From Aquamicrobium zhengzhouense (GTDB taxonomy: Bacteria; Pseudomonadota; Alphaproteobacteria; Rhizobiales; Rhizobiaceae), in contig NZ_JADGMQ010000010.1 in assembly GCF_016124105.1 (NCBI RefSeq), positions 62,001-126,000 on the forward strand: DNA of 64,000 nt, given 5' to 3'. Under the pieces are notes generated by a model, which saw only the letters and a list, made by a program, of their open reading frames with translations, did not search any database and was not told where the DNA came from. The first letter of the stretch is position 1. Each line of letters starts with the position of its first letter. Made by a program: the position numbers and the translations under genes. Positions 41,169 through 50,062 of the stretch are shown in pieces.

Positions 41169-43150
41169 CGCTCACAAGACGCCTTATCTTCATGGTCGCC
41201 GCATGCATAACAATGGCGGTCATTACCCTGAGCCTTGTTTTCGGCTGGCTCGGACGCTCCGCGCTTATCGAACAGGCCTCATCACAGGCTCAGACTGTTG
41301 CGCGGATCGTCGCTGAAAGCGCGCGTTTGACCGAGATTTCGCTGGAGGAAATGCAGCAGGTTATCTCCAACGATCTGTCGAATCTTGCCTTTGCCGTCTC
41401 ACGCGTTCCCGCGCCTGAGAAACAGGGGCACGGTACCCTGCTTGCGGAGATTGCAGCACGGGGAAATCTACCGGCCCTCTGGATAGTGGACGAAGATCTG
41501 CAGATCGTGGCCAGCTCTGTCGGCGATTACAAGGCGGTCGTGAACGGCGAAAGCCTTCCGGCGGGCCTGTCAAAGCCTGCGCTTGAAGCCCTGGCTCAGG
41601 GTGGCCGCTTCACCTTGCCGCTGGGTGGTTCAGCTGATGGCGCGCAATTCGTCGGGGTACGCATCGAAGGTGGCGGCGCAATTATTGCTGGCCAGTCCAT
41701 GGAGATTTTGGAGACCGTCCGGACGGTGAACAGTCTGCCCGTGCTCCTTGGCGCGTTGCTGAACCAGAACGAAATGCAATCGATCATCGTCTTCGATGAT
41801 GATCAGAAGATGCTCGCCTCGGTCGGCGAGGATGTGCAGGACAGCCAGGCCAAGGGGCTTGCCGCAGCCGCACTCGTCGCCACTGCCCCTCGTCTCGATA
41901 TCTCTGCCGATCGCGTATTCGTTGCGGCACCCATCCTCGACACCGCCGGAATCGCAATCGGCTCCACCGTCATTTCGCAATCGCGAAATCGCCTCAACCA
42001 GATGCTCTTCGACTATCTGGTGTATGGGCTGGGCACTATCGGGCTGGTGCTTGCAGGGGGCATTGGAGCCGCCGCTGTCTTCGCGAGCCGGATCGCACGC
42101 CCTGTTGCCGAAATGACGAGGGCCGCCAGAGAAATGGATGGCCGCAAGTTCAAGCCGGAGAGCCTAGATAGCCTCGCCTGCACCCCGGACGAGCTGGGGG
42201 TTCTCGCCCGTGTATTCCAGAACATGGCGATCGAAGTTCAGGCGCGCGAAGAACATCTTGAATCACAGGTACGCGCGCGCACTGCCGAGCTTCACCAAAA
42301 GAACCTCCTGCTTGAAGAAACGCAACGCCGGGTCGAGGCTGAACTTGATGCTGCGCGGACATTGCAAGCGGCAATTCTTCCGCAGGACCTGCCTGATCAT
42401 CCAGCCTATGTCGGCAAGGCCACCATGGTTCCAGCAAGGGAGTTGGGCGGCGACTTTTATGATTTCTTCATGATCAACGAGCGAGATTTGGGCATCGTGA
42501 TCGCCGACGTTTCGGGCAAAGGCGTGCCTGCCGCGTTCTTCATGGCGATCTCCCGCACGATCCTCCAGGCTTGTGCGCGCGATTCCATCTCCGCTGGCGA
42601 ATGCCTGGGCGCTGCAAATGACGCACTGTGCGCGCAAAACCCGATGGACCTGTTTGTCACAACCTTCTACGGCATCCTCAACACCGAGACAGGTGTCCTG
42701 ACCTACGCCAATGGTGGGCACAATCCACCCATGATAGTCCGCCGCGGCGATGGAAGCGTTGCGGATCTCCCCCGCACGGGCGGCATTGCCCTCGGCGTCT
42801 TCCCCGGAGCAAAATACAAGCAGGCCAGCGTCAACCTCAGCGAGGGCGATACCCTCTTCCTCTACACCGACGGCATATCGGAAGCGATGGATTCAGCAGG
42901 CAAGGAATTTACCGAGGAAAGGCTCCGGGCAGCGCTGCAAACTGCAGACCGCGTAAGCGTCGATCGTGTGCTGGACGACGTGACATCAGCAGTTGAGACG
43001 TTCGTAGGCGGAGCCGAGCAATCCGACGACATTACTTGCCTGGTCGTGCGCTACAATGGAACGCAGCGCACGGATGGCGACAACGGATCAGATGGCAGCG
43101 AGAGCGGCCTCGCGGTCGTCCGCAGTCTCGAGAATGCTGAGGAAGCCTGA
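41165..43150 (+). CDS. Membrane-bound SpoIIE/RsbU-type PP2C phosphatase with periplasmic sensor and HAMP
   Basis: 661 residues. Helix 1 is about residues 6-28, a periplasmic sensor region runs to about 285, helix 2 is about 285-312, then a HAMP region (SRIARPVAEMTRAAREMDG), a coiled coil (about 355-395) and a PP2C domain (about 405-635). Metal residues are in ELGGDFYDFF, VIADVSGKGVPAAFFMA, YANGGHNPP, LYTDGISEAMD and SDDITCLVVRY. It would dephosphorylate the STAS protein when the periplasmic part receives a signal. It overlaps the RsbW-like gene, and its 3' end overlaps the convergent STAS gene by 63 bases. Confidence 0.92.
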   Translation: MTLTRRLIFMVAACITMAVITLSLVFGWLGRSALIEQASSQAQTVARIVAESARLTEISLEEMQQVISNDLSNLAFAVSRVPAPEKQGHGTLLAEIAARGNLPALWIVDEDLQIVASSVGDYKAVVNGESLPAGLSKPALEALAQGGRFTLPLGGSADGAQFVGVRIEGGGAIIAGQSMEILETVRTVNSLPVLLGALLNQNEMQSIIVFDDDQKMLASVGEDVQDSQAKGLAAAALVATAPRLDISADRVFVAAPILDTAGIAIGSTVISQSRNRLNQMLFDYLVYGLGTIGLVLAGGIGAAAVFASRIARPVAEMTRAAREMDGRKFKPESLDSLACTPDELGVLARVFQNMAIEVQAREEHLESQVRARTAELHQKNLLLEETQRRVEAELDAARTLQAAILPQDLPDHPAYVGKATMVPARELGGDFYDFFMINERDLGIVIADVSGKGVPAAFFMAISRTILQACARDSISAGECLGAANDALCAQNPMDLFVTTFYGILNTETGVLTYANGGHNPPMIVRRGDGSVADLPRTGGIALGVFPGAKYKQASVNLSEGDTLFLYTDGISEAMDSAGKEFTEERLRAALQTADRVSVDRVLDDVTSAVETFVGGAEQSDDITCLVVRYNGTQRTDGDNGSDGSESGLAVVRSLENAEEA

Positions 43151-43414
43151 GATATCGAAGACGTCGCGAATGTGCGGCTGCAAGCCTGACAGAACAAACC
43201 TGCCGCCTTCGCGTTGAAGTTTCTTCGCAACGACTAATACGACCCGCAACCCAGCACTCGATATATAATCCAGAGAACTGGCGTCCATCACCACGTTTGC
43301 GCTTTCGATATTCTCGAAAATTTCCTTTTCAACCGCAGCAGCATTGGTGCTGTCCAATCGCCCGTTAAGGTGAATCACGACAGCTTTTTCTGTCTTATCG
43401 AATTTTATGCTCAT
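43088..43414 (-). CDS. STAS-domain anti-anti-sigma factor-like protein
   Basis: 108 residues, a single STAS domain. It shows VVIHLNGRLDSTNAAAVEKEI and the phosphorylation block MDASSLDYISSAGLRVVL, with the target serine expected in ISSAG (about residue 54). By family it is phosphorylated by the RsbW-like kinase and dephosphorylated by the PP2C protein. It is convergent with, and overlaps by 63 bases, the PP2C gene, so it has its own promoter to the right. No sigma factor is encoded nearby, so the final target may not be a sigma factor. Confidence 0.92.
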   Translation of the reverse strand: MSIKFDKTEKAVVIHLNGRLDSTNAAAVEKEIFENIESANVVMDASSLDYISSAGLRVVLVVAKKLQREGGRFVLSGLQPHIRDVFDISGFLSILETADDREAALAAI

Positions 43415-43637
43415 GAACGTTCTCGCTGTTGCGGTTGCGGGCCCGGAAATTAGGATGGAAAGGTAAATATTTTAGCGGCCGCAACGCAACACTTACCAGA
43501 ACATTAGATAATGATAATATACACCTTACACGGCCGACCTTTATGCAGTTAGATATAGAGCTTGTTCATATTTTTCGTGCAAATGTCTTGCTGAGTTTCA
43601 GGAACGATCACATTCCACGGGTCTCTGGTTCAGCGCC

Positions 43638-43668
43638 CGGGCCCCGCATTCACATTGGGAGGGGCCCG
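43638..43668 (+). promoter_or_regulatory. Hairpin covering the ribosome site of the carbonic anhydrase gene
   Basis: 8-bp perfect stem CGGGCCCC (43638-43645) / GGGGCCCG (43661-43668), loop 15 nt. The 3' arm ends one base before the ATG (43670) and takes in part of the GGGAGGGG ribosome site, so folding would hinder initiation. Confidence 0.5.
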
Positions 43669-43669
43669 A

Positions 43670-44365
43670 ATGACAGATCACCATCAGCCCGGTTGCGGTT
43701 GCCGCGACATCAACCACCTCGTTGAAGGTGTAAAGACGTTCAAAAGCACCAATTACGGCCAAGAACTCGACATGATGCGCAAGCTCGTCGAAGAAGGTCA
43801 GTCTCCAGCCACGCTGATTATTTCTTGCTCAGATAGCCGTGTAGATCCTGCGTTGCTGACCGGCGCAAAACCCGGAGAGCTGTTTACTGTCCGTAACGTC
43901 GCCAATCTCGTGCCACCCTATGCACCGGGTGCATCTCTGCATGGGACCGGCGCCGCTATTGAATACGCCGTGCGCGATCTCAAGGTCGACCACATCGTCG
44001 TCCTGGGACATGCGCATTGTGGAGGCATCAAGGCGCTGATCGCCGGCGCCGCGGGCAATCGCATGGAACGCGACTTTATCAATGACTGGATGGATATTGC
44101 CCTGGATGCGACCGAGCTGAAGGTGAACGATCCGACTGCCGAGTCCGGCCGCCGCACTGTCACGCTGGAATGGCTGCAGCACAACACCTTTCTGGTCGAG
44201 CGCTCCGCGATCATGAACTCCATCCGAAACCTCATGAGCTATCCCTGGCTGCGTGACCGCGTGGAGACAGGAACGCTGCAGCTTCACGGATGGTGGTTTG
44301 ACCTGGAGACCGGAGATCTCTGGAAAACGCAGCCCGGTGGCGATCAACTTATGCCAGTCCTTTAA
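43670..44365 (+). CDS. Beta-carbonic anhydrase
   Basis: 231 residues from ATG 43670 (GGGAGGGG upstream). It interconverts CO2 and bicarbonate. Zinc ligands are seen in ISCSDSRVDP (Cys and Asp, about residues 47-50) and in VLGHAHCGGI (His and Cys, about residues 107-110). FTVRNVANLVPPYAP is a further family block. The gap before it (43415-43669) is A+T-rich around 43495-43560 and probably carries its promoter. The NCS2-like permease gene follows after 20 bases, implying a joint role, for instance anion supply. Confidence 0.94.
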   Translation: MTDHHQPGCGCRDINHLVEGVKTFKSTNYGQELDMMRKLVEEGQSPATLIISCSDSRVDPALLTGAKPGELFTVRNVANLVPPYAPGASLHGTGAAIEYAVRDLKVDHIVVLGHAHCGGIKALIAGAAGNRMERDFINDWMDIALDATELKVNDPTAESGRRTVTLEWLQHNTFLVERSAIMNSIRNLMSYPWLRDRVETGTLQLHGWWFDLETGDLWKTQPGGDQLMPVL

Positions 44366-44385
44366 TTTTCTGACGAGGCAGAACC

Positions 44386-46098
44386 GTGCGTCGTCCGGAA
44401 GCAATTATATACTGGACCAATGAGGTCCCCCCAGCCCGCATTGCATTCGGGCTGGCACTGCAGCAGGCCGCCTTCCTGGGCGCCCTCCTCGCGGTGCCCT
44501 CGCTGATTGGGCGAGAGCTCGGCCTGAACCATGAGCAGCTTCTGGCGCTCGTCGGCTGCGGCTTGATTTATTCGGCAGTTGCACTCCTGTTGCAGGCGTT
44601 TGGACGTTTCGGCATCGGGGCCGGGATATTCCTGCCCGTGCAGGGCACCACCTCTGTGCTACCACTCCTTCTCCTGGCCGGCTCAACGGTGGGGCTTGGG
44701 GGTGGTTTCGGCATGTTCGCTGTCAGCGGACTGTCCATGATCGCCTTCTCGTTCCTGATCAGACGTTTGAGAACCATCTTCACGGTCGAGGTCGCGGGCC
44801 TTGCCATGCTGCTCATCGGCGCGGGCATCGGCATGATCGGCCTGAGGTTGATTTTCAGCCTTGATGACACCGAGAGCACGTCCCCACTCGAGTTTACTGT
44901 CGCGGCCATCACGCTTTCTGTGATGATCATCTGCAATGTCTGGGTAAAAAGCCGGCTCCGACTGTTCGCGACAATGACGGGTCTTGGTGTCGGGCTGGTT
45001 CTCAGCTGGATATTCGGCCTCCTGACACCTCAAGATGTGCTCGTCTTCCATCAAGCGAGTTGGCTCGAATTTCCTGACATCCAGCAATTTGGCTGGCAAT
45101 TCGACGCCGATCTTCTCGTGCCGGCAATCATTACGGGCTTTTCCCTGTCCCTGACATCGATGGGTGTTCAGATCACCGCGCAGCGTTTTATGGATGCCGA
45201 CTTTTCGCATCCGGACTTCCAGTCCATCGGGCGGGGTGTACGTGCTGAGGGACTGGCGCAGATATTCGCCTCTCTGATCAATGCCCTGCCGATGTCGGCA
45301 AGTGGTGGGGCAGCGAGTTTGGCTCTGGCATCAGGCTGTACGAGCCGTTACCTCGCGCCATGGACCGCAGCTTTACTGCTTATGATCGCGATCTGCCCAA
45401 AGTTCATCGTGGCATGGCTTATCCTGCCCGGAGAAGTTCTGGGAGCGCTGTTCCTGTTCTTGTCGTCCTTCGCCGTCATTGGCGGCATGCAGATGATCGG
45501 CTCACGGATGCTAGATAATCGGCGAACGCTCGCCATCGGCATCCCCTTGCTGATCTTCCTTGCCTATGGCGACGTCCGGATTGGTCTTGAAAGCCTCCTC
45601 TCTGCAGCCCGCTATTTCGACTTCTCCTCTTTCGCGCTCTCTCTGACGACGGCCGTCCTCCTCCAGGCGATTTTCCGTATCGGCGTTGGACGACGAACCC
45701 GTGAGGTGTTTCAGGTCGCAGATACACATTTCGATGAGATGCGAAATTTCATCGAGGGACAGGGCAAGGTTTGGGGTGCGCGGCACCAGTCCGTAAAACG
45801 GGCGGAACTTGCCTCATGGCAAGCCCTTGAACTTTTGATGGACAACGCTCTTCTGGCACCGGACGCCAAGACGGTTGAACTGGAAACGCGTCTGGATGAA
45901 CACAACCTCGCAATCATCATGCGTTATCAAGGCGTTCTGCCGGAGATCTCCAATCGGCGTCCAAGCCCCGAGGAGATGATTGAGGACGAGCATGCTCCTC
46001 AGCGGATGGCAGGCTATCTCATTCACCGGCTGGCAGACCAGGTGCGTACACGCAAGGACGGTGAGCACGCTGAGCTGCGCCTCACCTTCCGGGATTGA
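44386..46098 (+). CDS. SLC23/NCS2-like permease with C-terminal RsbW-like (HATPase) domain
   Basis: 570 residues from a GTG with GAGG upstream. Residues 1 to about 440 form 12 or so helices of a NCS2-like (xanthine/uracil permease superfamily) carrier: QQAAFLGALLAVPSLIGRE, GAGIFLPVQGTTSVLPLL and SLTSMGVQITAQRFMDAD. The soluble tail (about 455-570) reads like a degenerate anti-sigma kinase domain: ELASWQALELLMDNALLA in place of the N box and QRMAGYLIHRLADQV in place of the G2 lid. It lies 20 bases after the carbonic anhydrase gene. A permease directly carrying a partner-switching-type domain is unusual. Substrate unknown. Confidence 0.8.
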   Translation: MRRPEAIIYWTNEVPPARIAFGLALQQAAFLGALLAVPSLIGRELGLNHEQLLALVGCGLIYSAVALLLQAFGRFGIGAGIFLPVQGTTSVLPLLLLAGSTVGLGGGFGMFAVSGLSMIAFSFLIRRLRTIFTVEVAGLAMLLIGAGIGMIGLRLIFSLDDTESTSPLEFTVAAITLSVMIICNVWVKSRLRLFATMTGLGVGLVLSWIFGLLTPQDVLVFHQASWLEFPDIQQFGWQFDADLLVPAIITGFSLSLTSMGVQITAQRFMDADFSHPDFQSIGRGVRAEGLAQIFASLINALPMSASGGAASLALASGCTSRYLAPWTAALLLMIAICPKFIVAWLILPGEVLGALFLFLSSFAVIGGMQMIGSRMLDNRRTLAIGIPLLIFLAYGDVRIGLESLLSAARYFDFSSFALSLTTAVLLQAIFRIGVGRRTREVFQVADTHFDEMRNFIEGQGKVWGARHQSVKRAELASWQALELLMDNALLAPDAKTVELETRLDEHNLAIIMRYQGVLPEISNRRPSPEEMIEDEHAPQRMAGYLIHRLADQVRTRKDGEHAELRLTFRD

Positions 46099-46103
46099 GC
46101 GTC

Positions 46104-46997
46104 ATGGCAAAATCGCAACCCCGGCGGACGAGCGGAACGGAGGCGCCCGAACATCACGACGCGACCATGCGAGAGGCGCGCACTCCCCCTCCTGGACTAA
46201 GTGGTGTCGGAGTCACAGCGTTGATAGCGAAAAGCTATGACCGATACTTCAGTTCCGGTCTTTACCACTCACGTTATCCGCGCCCCAATCGACGAACTTT
46301 GCGCCTGATCGAGCGCCTCGTTCCACATGGGGGACGTCTCCTCGACTACGGCGCTGGCGAAGGTCGCTACGGCCTCGCCGTTGCGCAGTCACGTGCGGCA
46401 AAGGTGGTCGCGGTCGACATCAGCGAGACAGCACGCCATGCTCTTGCCGCTCAAATAGATCGGGCCAAGCTTTCCGATCAGTTCAAAATCTGCAGCCCCG
46501 GAGACGCCGTCTATCAGGAGGAAGTGGTTCTTGCAGGCAACTTCGATGTAGTCCTGTTTGCGTTCGGAGTTTTAGGACATATTGCAGGACGAGAGAGGCG
46601 AGTTGCGCTGCTTCGCGGATTGCTCCCTTCACTCGCGCCAGACGGCCGGCTGGTGTTGGGCCTGCCCAACAAACGACGGCGGTTCCGCAACGAACAAGCC
46701 GCAATGGTTCAGTCAAGCCGCCCACCTGATTTTGAGGAAGGCGACCTTTACTACCACCGCTACAGCGAGGAAGGCAGCGTCGAGCTTTTCTATCACCTGT
46801 TCGATCGCCAGGAGGTTATTCGCGATCTGACAGATGCTGGCTATGAAATAGAGCATCTAACGGGTGAAAGCCTGCTCCCTGAAACAGCGGTAACGAGGTA
46901 CAAAAGTCTCGGCTGTCTCGACGACGCTTGCAGCAGCGTCCTGCCGTCGGATTGGAGCTACGGATTTCTCGTCAGCGCCAAAATCGCAGGTGCTTAG
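46104..46997 (+). CDS. Class I SAM-dependent methyltransferase
   Basis: 297 residues from the ATG at 46104, six bases after the permease stop. The SAM site is LLDYGAGEGRYGLAVAQS (motif I, about residues 78-95), VVAVDISETARHALAAQ, and FDVVLFAFGVLGHI (motif II). A roughly 60-residue charged N-terminal part precedes it (SYDRYFSSGLYHSRYPRPNR). It is on the same strand as the carbonic anhydrase and permease genes and probably co-transcribed. The acceptor is not predictable. Confidence 0.85.
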   Translation: MAKSQPRRTSGTEAPEHHDATMREARTPPPGLSGVGVTALIAKSYDRYFSSGLYHSRYPRPNRRTLRLIERLVPHGGRLLDYGAGEGRYGLAVAQSRAAKVVAVDISETARHALAAQIDRAKLSDQFKICSPGDAVYQEEVVLAGNFDVVLFAFGVLGHIAGRERRVALLRGLLPSLAPDGRLVLGLPNKRRRFRNEQAAMVQSSRPPDFEEGDLYYHRYSEEGSVELFYHLFDRQEVIRDLTDAGYEIEHLTGESLLPETAVTRYKSLGCLDDACSSVLPSDWSYGFLVSAKIAGA

Positions 46998-47025
46998 TTG
47001 GAAGATTTGGGCGCGGACGTTCTAA

Positions 47026-48237
47026 CTAAGCCCCGGCTTCAACTTGATCCGTCCGGATCAAAAGCATGACCAGGGTGCCTCCTGACAGGAGAACAGCTGC
47101 AAAACCCCACGAGACCATCTCATAATTACCGGTGTAGTCATAAAGATATCCGGCAGCCATCGGCGCCACCATGGTCGCTGGTACCTGCATCAGCATGAGG
47201 CTTCCCTGAATCGTGGCGAATTTGCTCTCACCGAACAATTTGCTGCATAGAACAAGAACCAGAAGAGTTGGTGCGCCAGCAGCAACGCCCATCGCGCCAA
47301 TCAGCGTGATCAGGCTCAAAAGACCAGGCTCCCAAGCAAAGCTCGCAATCGCCAGTGCTTCAAGAACCAGCAACAGTCCAAGCACGATCGGCAATATCCT
47401 CGTCGCGAATTTATCGGCGACATAGCCACTGAGTATCCGCACCGGGATTGACAGCAAGATCATGAGCCCAAACAGGCTACCAGCCGAAGTGGCGGCCAGC
47501 CCATGGTCCGTCATGATCGAAACAAGGTGTACCGATAATCCGGTCGTCACCCCGGCTTGCGCAGCAAGGGCAAGGCCGATCACCCAGAAGTTGCGATCTC
47601 GCAGTACGCTTCTTTGAACCGGGACCGCGTCGGTCAGTGCCGGTCCTATGCTGGTGGTTTGGATGTTCTGCTCACGGAACCAGACGAGTGGCACAGCTAC
47701 CATCGCAAGCAGTACGAAGCCCCAGACAATGCTCGTCTGACGCCAGCCTACGGTATCCCCCATGTAGGAAACAATCGGAACGACAAACGTCGATACCACG
47801 GCCGCGATTGAGAAGCGGATGGCAAGCGCCATGCCCCGTCGCTCTGACAGCGTGGTCACCACCAGCTTGTCAAGCGTAACGGTAAATCCAATCGCCGTTC
47901 CGATCGAGAAGACTACCGACCAGGCAATGTAGAGCTCGAACTCGTTACGAACGAACCCAAGCAGCAGCAGCCCGATCGCCGCGACGATGATACCAACAAT
48001 CGAGATCCAGCGCGTGCCCCAGCGGTCCGTTGCACGCCCGACCAGTGGCGAGGCGAGACCCGACACGAGGCGGCCAAGGCCTATCGCCGTCGATACGGCC
48101 CCTCGCCCGGTATCAAGATCTACGGCCAGCGGCTTCAGGAGGGCCGAGACGGCAAACGCTCCAAAGCCGTGGCCAAGACCGGTGAGCACGCCGGTTGCCG
48201 AAACGACAATCCAGCGTGCCCTTGCCGTTGCTGTCAC
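47026..48237 (-). CDS. MFS transporter (monocarboxylate/OFA-like)
   Basis: 403 residues from a GTG at 48237 that overlaps the dctM stop (GTGA); the open frame extends upstream but within dctM. There are twelve predicted helices in two halves, with GRATDRWGTRWISIVG and GYVADKFATRILPIVLG as the loop 2-3 and 8-9 MFS signatures, and FGAFAVSALLKPLAVDL recalling the monocarboxylate/oxalate group. It is the last gene of the leftward CoA-transferase/TRAP unit, so it may export or import the same organic acid. Confidence 0.85.
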   Translation of the reverse strand: MTATARARWIVVSATGVLTGLGHGFGAFAVSALLKPLAVDLDTGRGAVSTAIGLGRLVSGLASPLVGRATDRWGTRWISIVGIIVAAIGLLLLGFVRNEFELYIAWSVVFSIGTAIGFTVTLDKLVVTTLSERRGMALAIRFSIAAVVSTFVVPIVSYMGDTVGWRQTSIVWGFVLLAMVAVPLVWFREQNIQTTSIGPALTDAVPVQRSVLRDRNFWVIGLALAAQAGVTTGLSVHLVSIMTDHGLAATSAGSLFGLMILLSIPVRILSGYVADKFATRILPIVLGLLLVLEALAIASFAWEPGLLSLITLIGAMGVAAGAPTLLVLVLCSKLFGESKFATIQGSLMLMQVPATMVAPMAAGYLYDYTGNYEMVSWGFAAVLLSGGTLVMLLIRTDQVEAGA

Positions 48238-49529
48238 AGATAAGGCAACCAGAGCGACAGAGCCGGGAAGATCAAGAGCAATGCGACGTGTATAATGTCC
48301 ATGCACACGAACGGCAGCGCACCCTTGAACATCGTCGTCAACGGCACATCCTTCGCAACACCGGAAAGGATGAAGATACTCATCCCGACCGGCGGTGTGA
48401 TCAGAGCGATCTCCGTCATGCGAACCACAAGAACGCCAAACAAGATCGCATCAAATCCCAGAGACGTGACCAATGGGAAAAACAGCGGGATCGTCAACGT
48501 CATCATTGCCGATGCGTCCAGCACCATTCCTAAAAGGAAATAAACGCCAAGGATTAGCAGCATCACGCCCATCGGCGACAAGCCACTTTCAGTGACCATA
48601 TTGACGATGTGAAGCGGGATCGTGCTCGCAGTCACGAAGCTGTTGAACACCATCGCGCCAAACAGGATACCGAAGATCATACCGGTCGTCTTCAGCGTCG
48701 CGTAGATGGCATCCTTAAAACTTGCGATGGTAAGGCGTCCGCGAACCGCCGAAATGATGATTGCACCCAAAGCGCCGATGGCACCAGCTTCAGTCGGCGT
48801 GAAATAGCCGAGGACAATCCCTCCCATCACGAGACCGAAAAGAGCGATCACCTCGCCGGTCTTCGAAAAGCTACGCAGTTTCTCCGACCAAGAATATTTT
48901 GGTCCGCGTGGCCCGGCGTTGGGATTGATGCGGCACCAGATCGCGATCATCGCAATATACAGGATTGCGAGCGTGATGCCCGGCATGATGCCTGCGGCAA
49001 ACAGCTTGCCGATCGATGTCTCGGTCAGAATACCATAGATGATGAACATACCGCTTGGCGGGATCAGCGACCCGAAGCCGCCTCCAGCGACGATCGAGCC
49101 CGATGCAAGCGACAAATTGTACTTATGCTTGCGCATTTCTGGCAGAGCGACGAGACCCATCGTAGCCGTGGTGGCGAGGCTCGACGCGTTCACAGAGGAA
49201 AAGCCGGCAGACGCGCCAATCGTCGCCATGGCAAGTCCGCCTCGCCTGCGGCCTACCCATTTGGCCGCGAAATCGTACATGTCTTTGCCAAGTCCCGCGG
49301 CGAAAAGCAGATGCGCCATAAACAGGAACAGCGGGATCGTTCCAATCGCGAGGTTTGTCGCGAGATTGTAGGTCGTTACACCGATCCTGACGATTGCGGC
49401 ATCAAAACTGACGAGAAGTGCGAAGCCACCGAAGCCGATCAGTCCCATGGCGAAACCAATGGGCATACCGAGCGCAATGACTGTGAAAAGCAGAGCGAGC
49501 CCCGCAAAGCCAATGGTAACGGAGGTCAT
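48234..49529 (-). CDS. dctM: TRAP transporter large permease subunit DctM
   Basis: 431 residues, standard DctM size. GMPIGFAMGLIGFGGFALL at the N-terminus, IGTIPLFLFMAHLLFAAGL, a GFSSVNASSLATTATMG segment and the C-terminal EIALITPPVGMSIFILSGV are typical. It forms the sodium-driven importer together with DctQ (49526-50044) and DctP (50107-51120). It overlaps dctQ and the MFS gene by four bases each. Confidence 0.94.
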   Translation of the reverse strand: MTSVTIGFAGLALLFTVIALGMPIGFAMGLIGFGGFALLVSFDAAIVRIGVTTYNLATNLAIGTIPLFLFMAHLLFAAGLGKDMYDFAAKWVGRRRGGLAMATIGASAGFSSVNASSLATTATMGLVALPEMRKHKYNLSLASGSIVAGGGFGSLIPPSGMFIIYGILTETSIGKLFAAGIMPGITLAILYIAMIAIWCRINPNAGPRGPKYSWSEKLRSFSKTGEVIALFGLVMGGIVLGYFTPTEAGAIGALGAIIISAVRGRLTIASFKDAIYATLKTTGMIFGILFGAMVFNSFVTASTIPLHIVNMVTESGLSPMGVMLLILGVYFLLGMVLDASAMMTLTIPLFFPLVTSLGFDAILFGVLVVRMTEIALITPPVGMSIFILSGVAKDVPLTTMFKGALPFVCMDIIHVALLLIFPALSLWLPYL

Positions 49530-50044
49530 GTCTGTTTTTCCGGCGTGTGATTTTCCTCTTCAAGCTTCATGCCACGCAGGAGCTTGTAACCCTGCCAGAG
49601 GATAACAATGATTAGAAGGATCATGGCGGCGGCCATCGCCCATCGGAACGGCGCCACAGGCACATTAATGATTGGCGACAATTCGCCTTGTGCGCCTTTG
49701 CGGATCGCCTCCCGGAGCGTCGCCCATGCAACCGCCACCCAGAAGAGCGAGCCGATCATCAGCATGATGCCATGCAGAGCTGATCGAATTCGCTGGTTCT
49801 TGATGCGGTCCACGAGAAGCACGACACGCGTATGCTCGTTCTTCACCGCGGCGTAAGCCAGAGAAAGGCTGACTGCTGGGATGAGGAGAAGTTCGGATAG
49901 CGAGTAAGTACCGGGAAAAGCGATATGGAGCGCACGGAATACGACCGTCACGACTGTCAGCGCCATTAGCGACAGGATCGCCAGCACACCGACGACACCC
50001 ACGGCCTCGCAAATTCGCTTTAAAAAAGTATCGATAAACTGCAT
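49526..50044 (-). CDS. dctQ: TRAP transporter small permease subunit DctQ
   Basis: 172 residues, four hydrophobic helices (ILSLMALTVVTVVFRAL, SLSELLLIPAVSLSLAYAAV and two later ones). The charged loop KNEHTRVVLLVDRIKNQR is characteristic of the family. It is separated from dctP by a 16-bp perfect hairpin and overlaps dctM by four bases. Confidence 0.92.
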   Translation of the reverse strand: MQFIDTFLKRICEAVGVVGVLAILSLMALTVVTVVFRALHIAFPGTYSLSELLLIPAVSLSLAYAAVKNEHTRVVLLVDRIKNQRIRSALHGIMLMIGSLFWVAVAWATLREAIRKGAQGELSPIINVPVAPFRWAMAAAMILLIIVILWQGYKLLRGMKLEEENHTPEKQT

Positions 50045-50062
50045 GACAGCCCCCAGCTGTTC

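Noticed and set aside
43495-43560. An A+T-rich stretch before the carbonic anhydrase gene considered as a Fur/Irr-type site
   Set aside because: There is no clear 19-bp palindrome; it is more simply promoter DNA.
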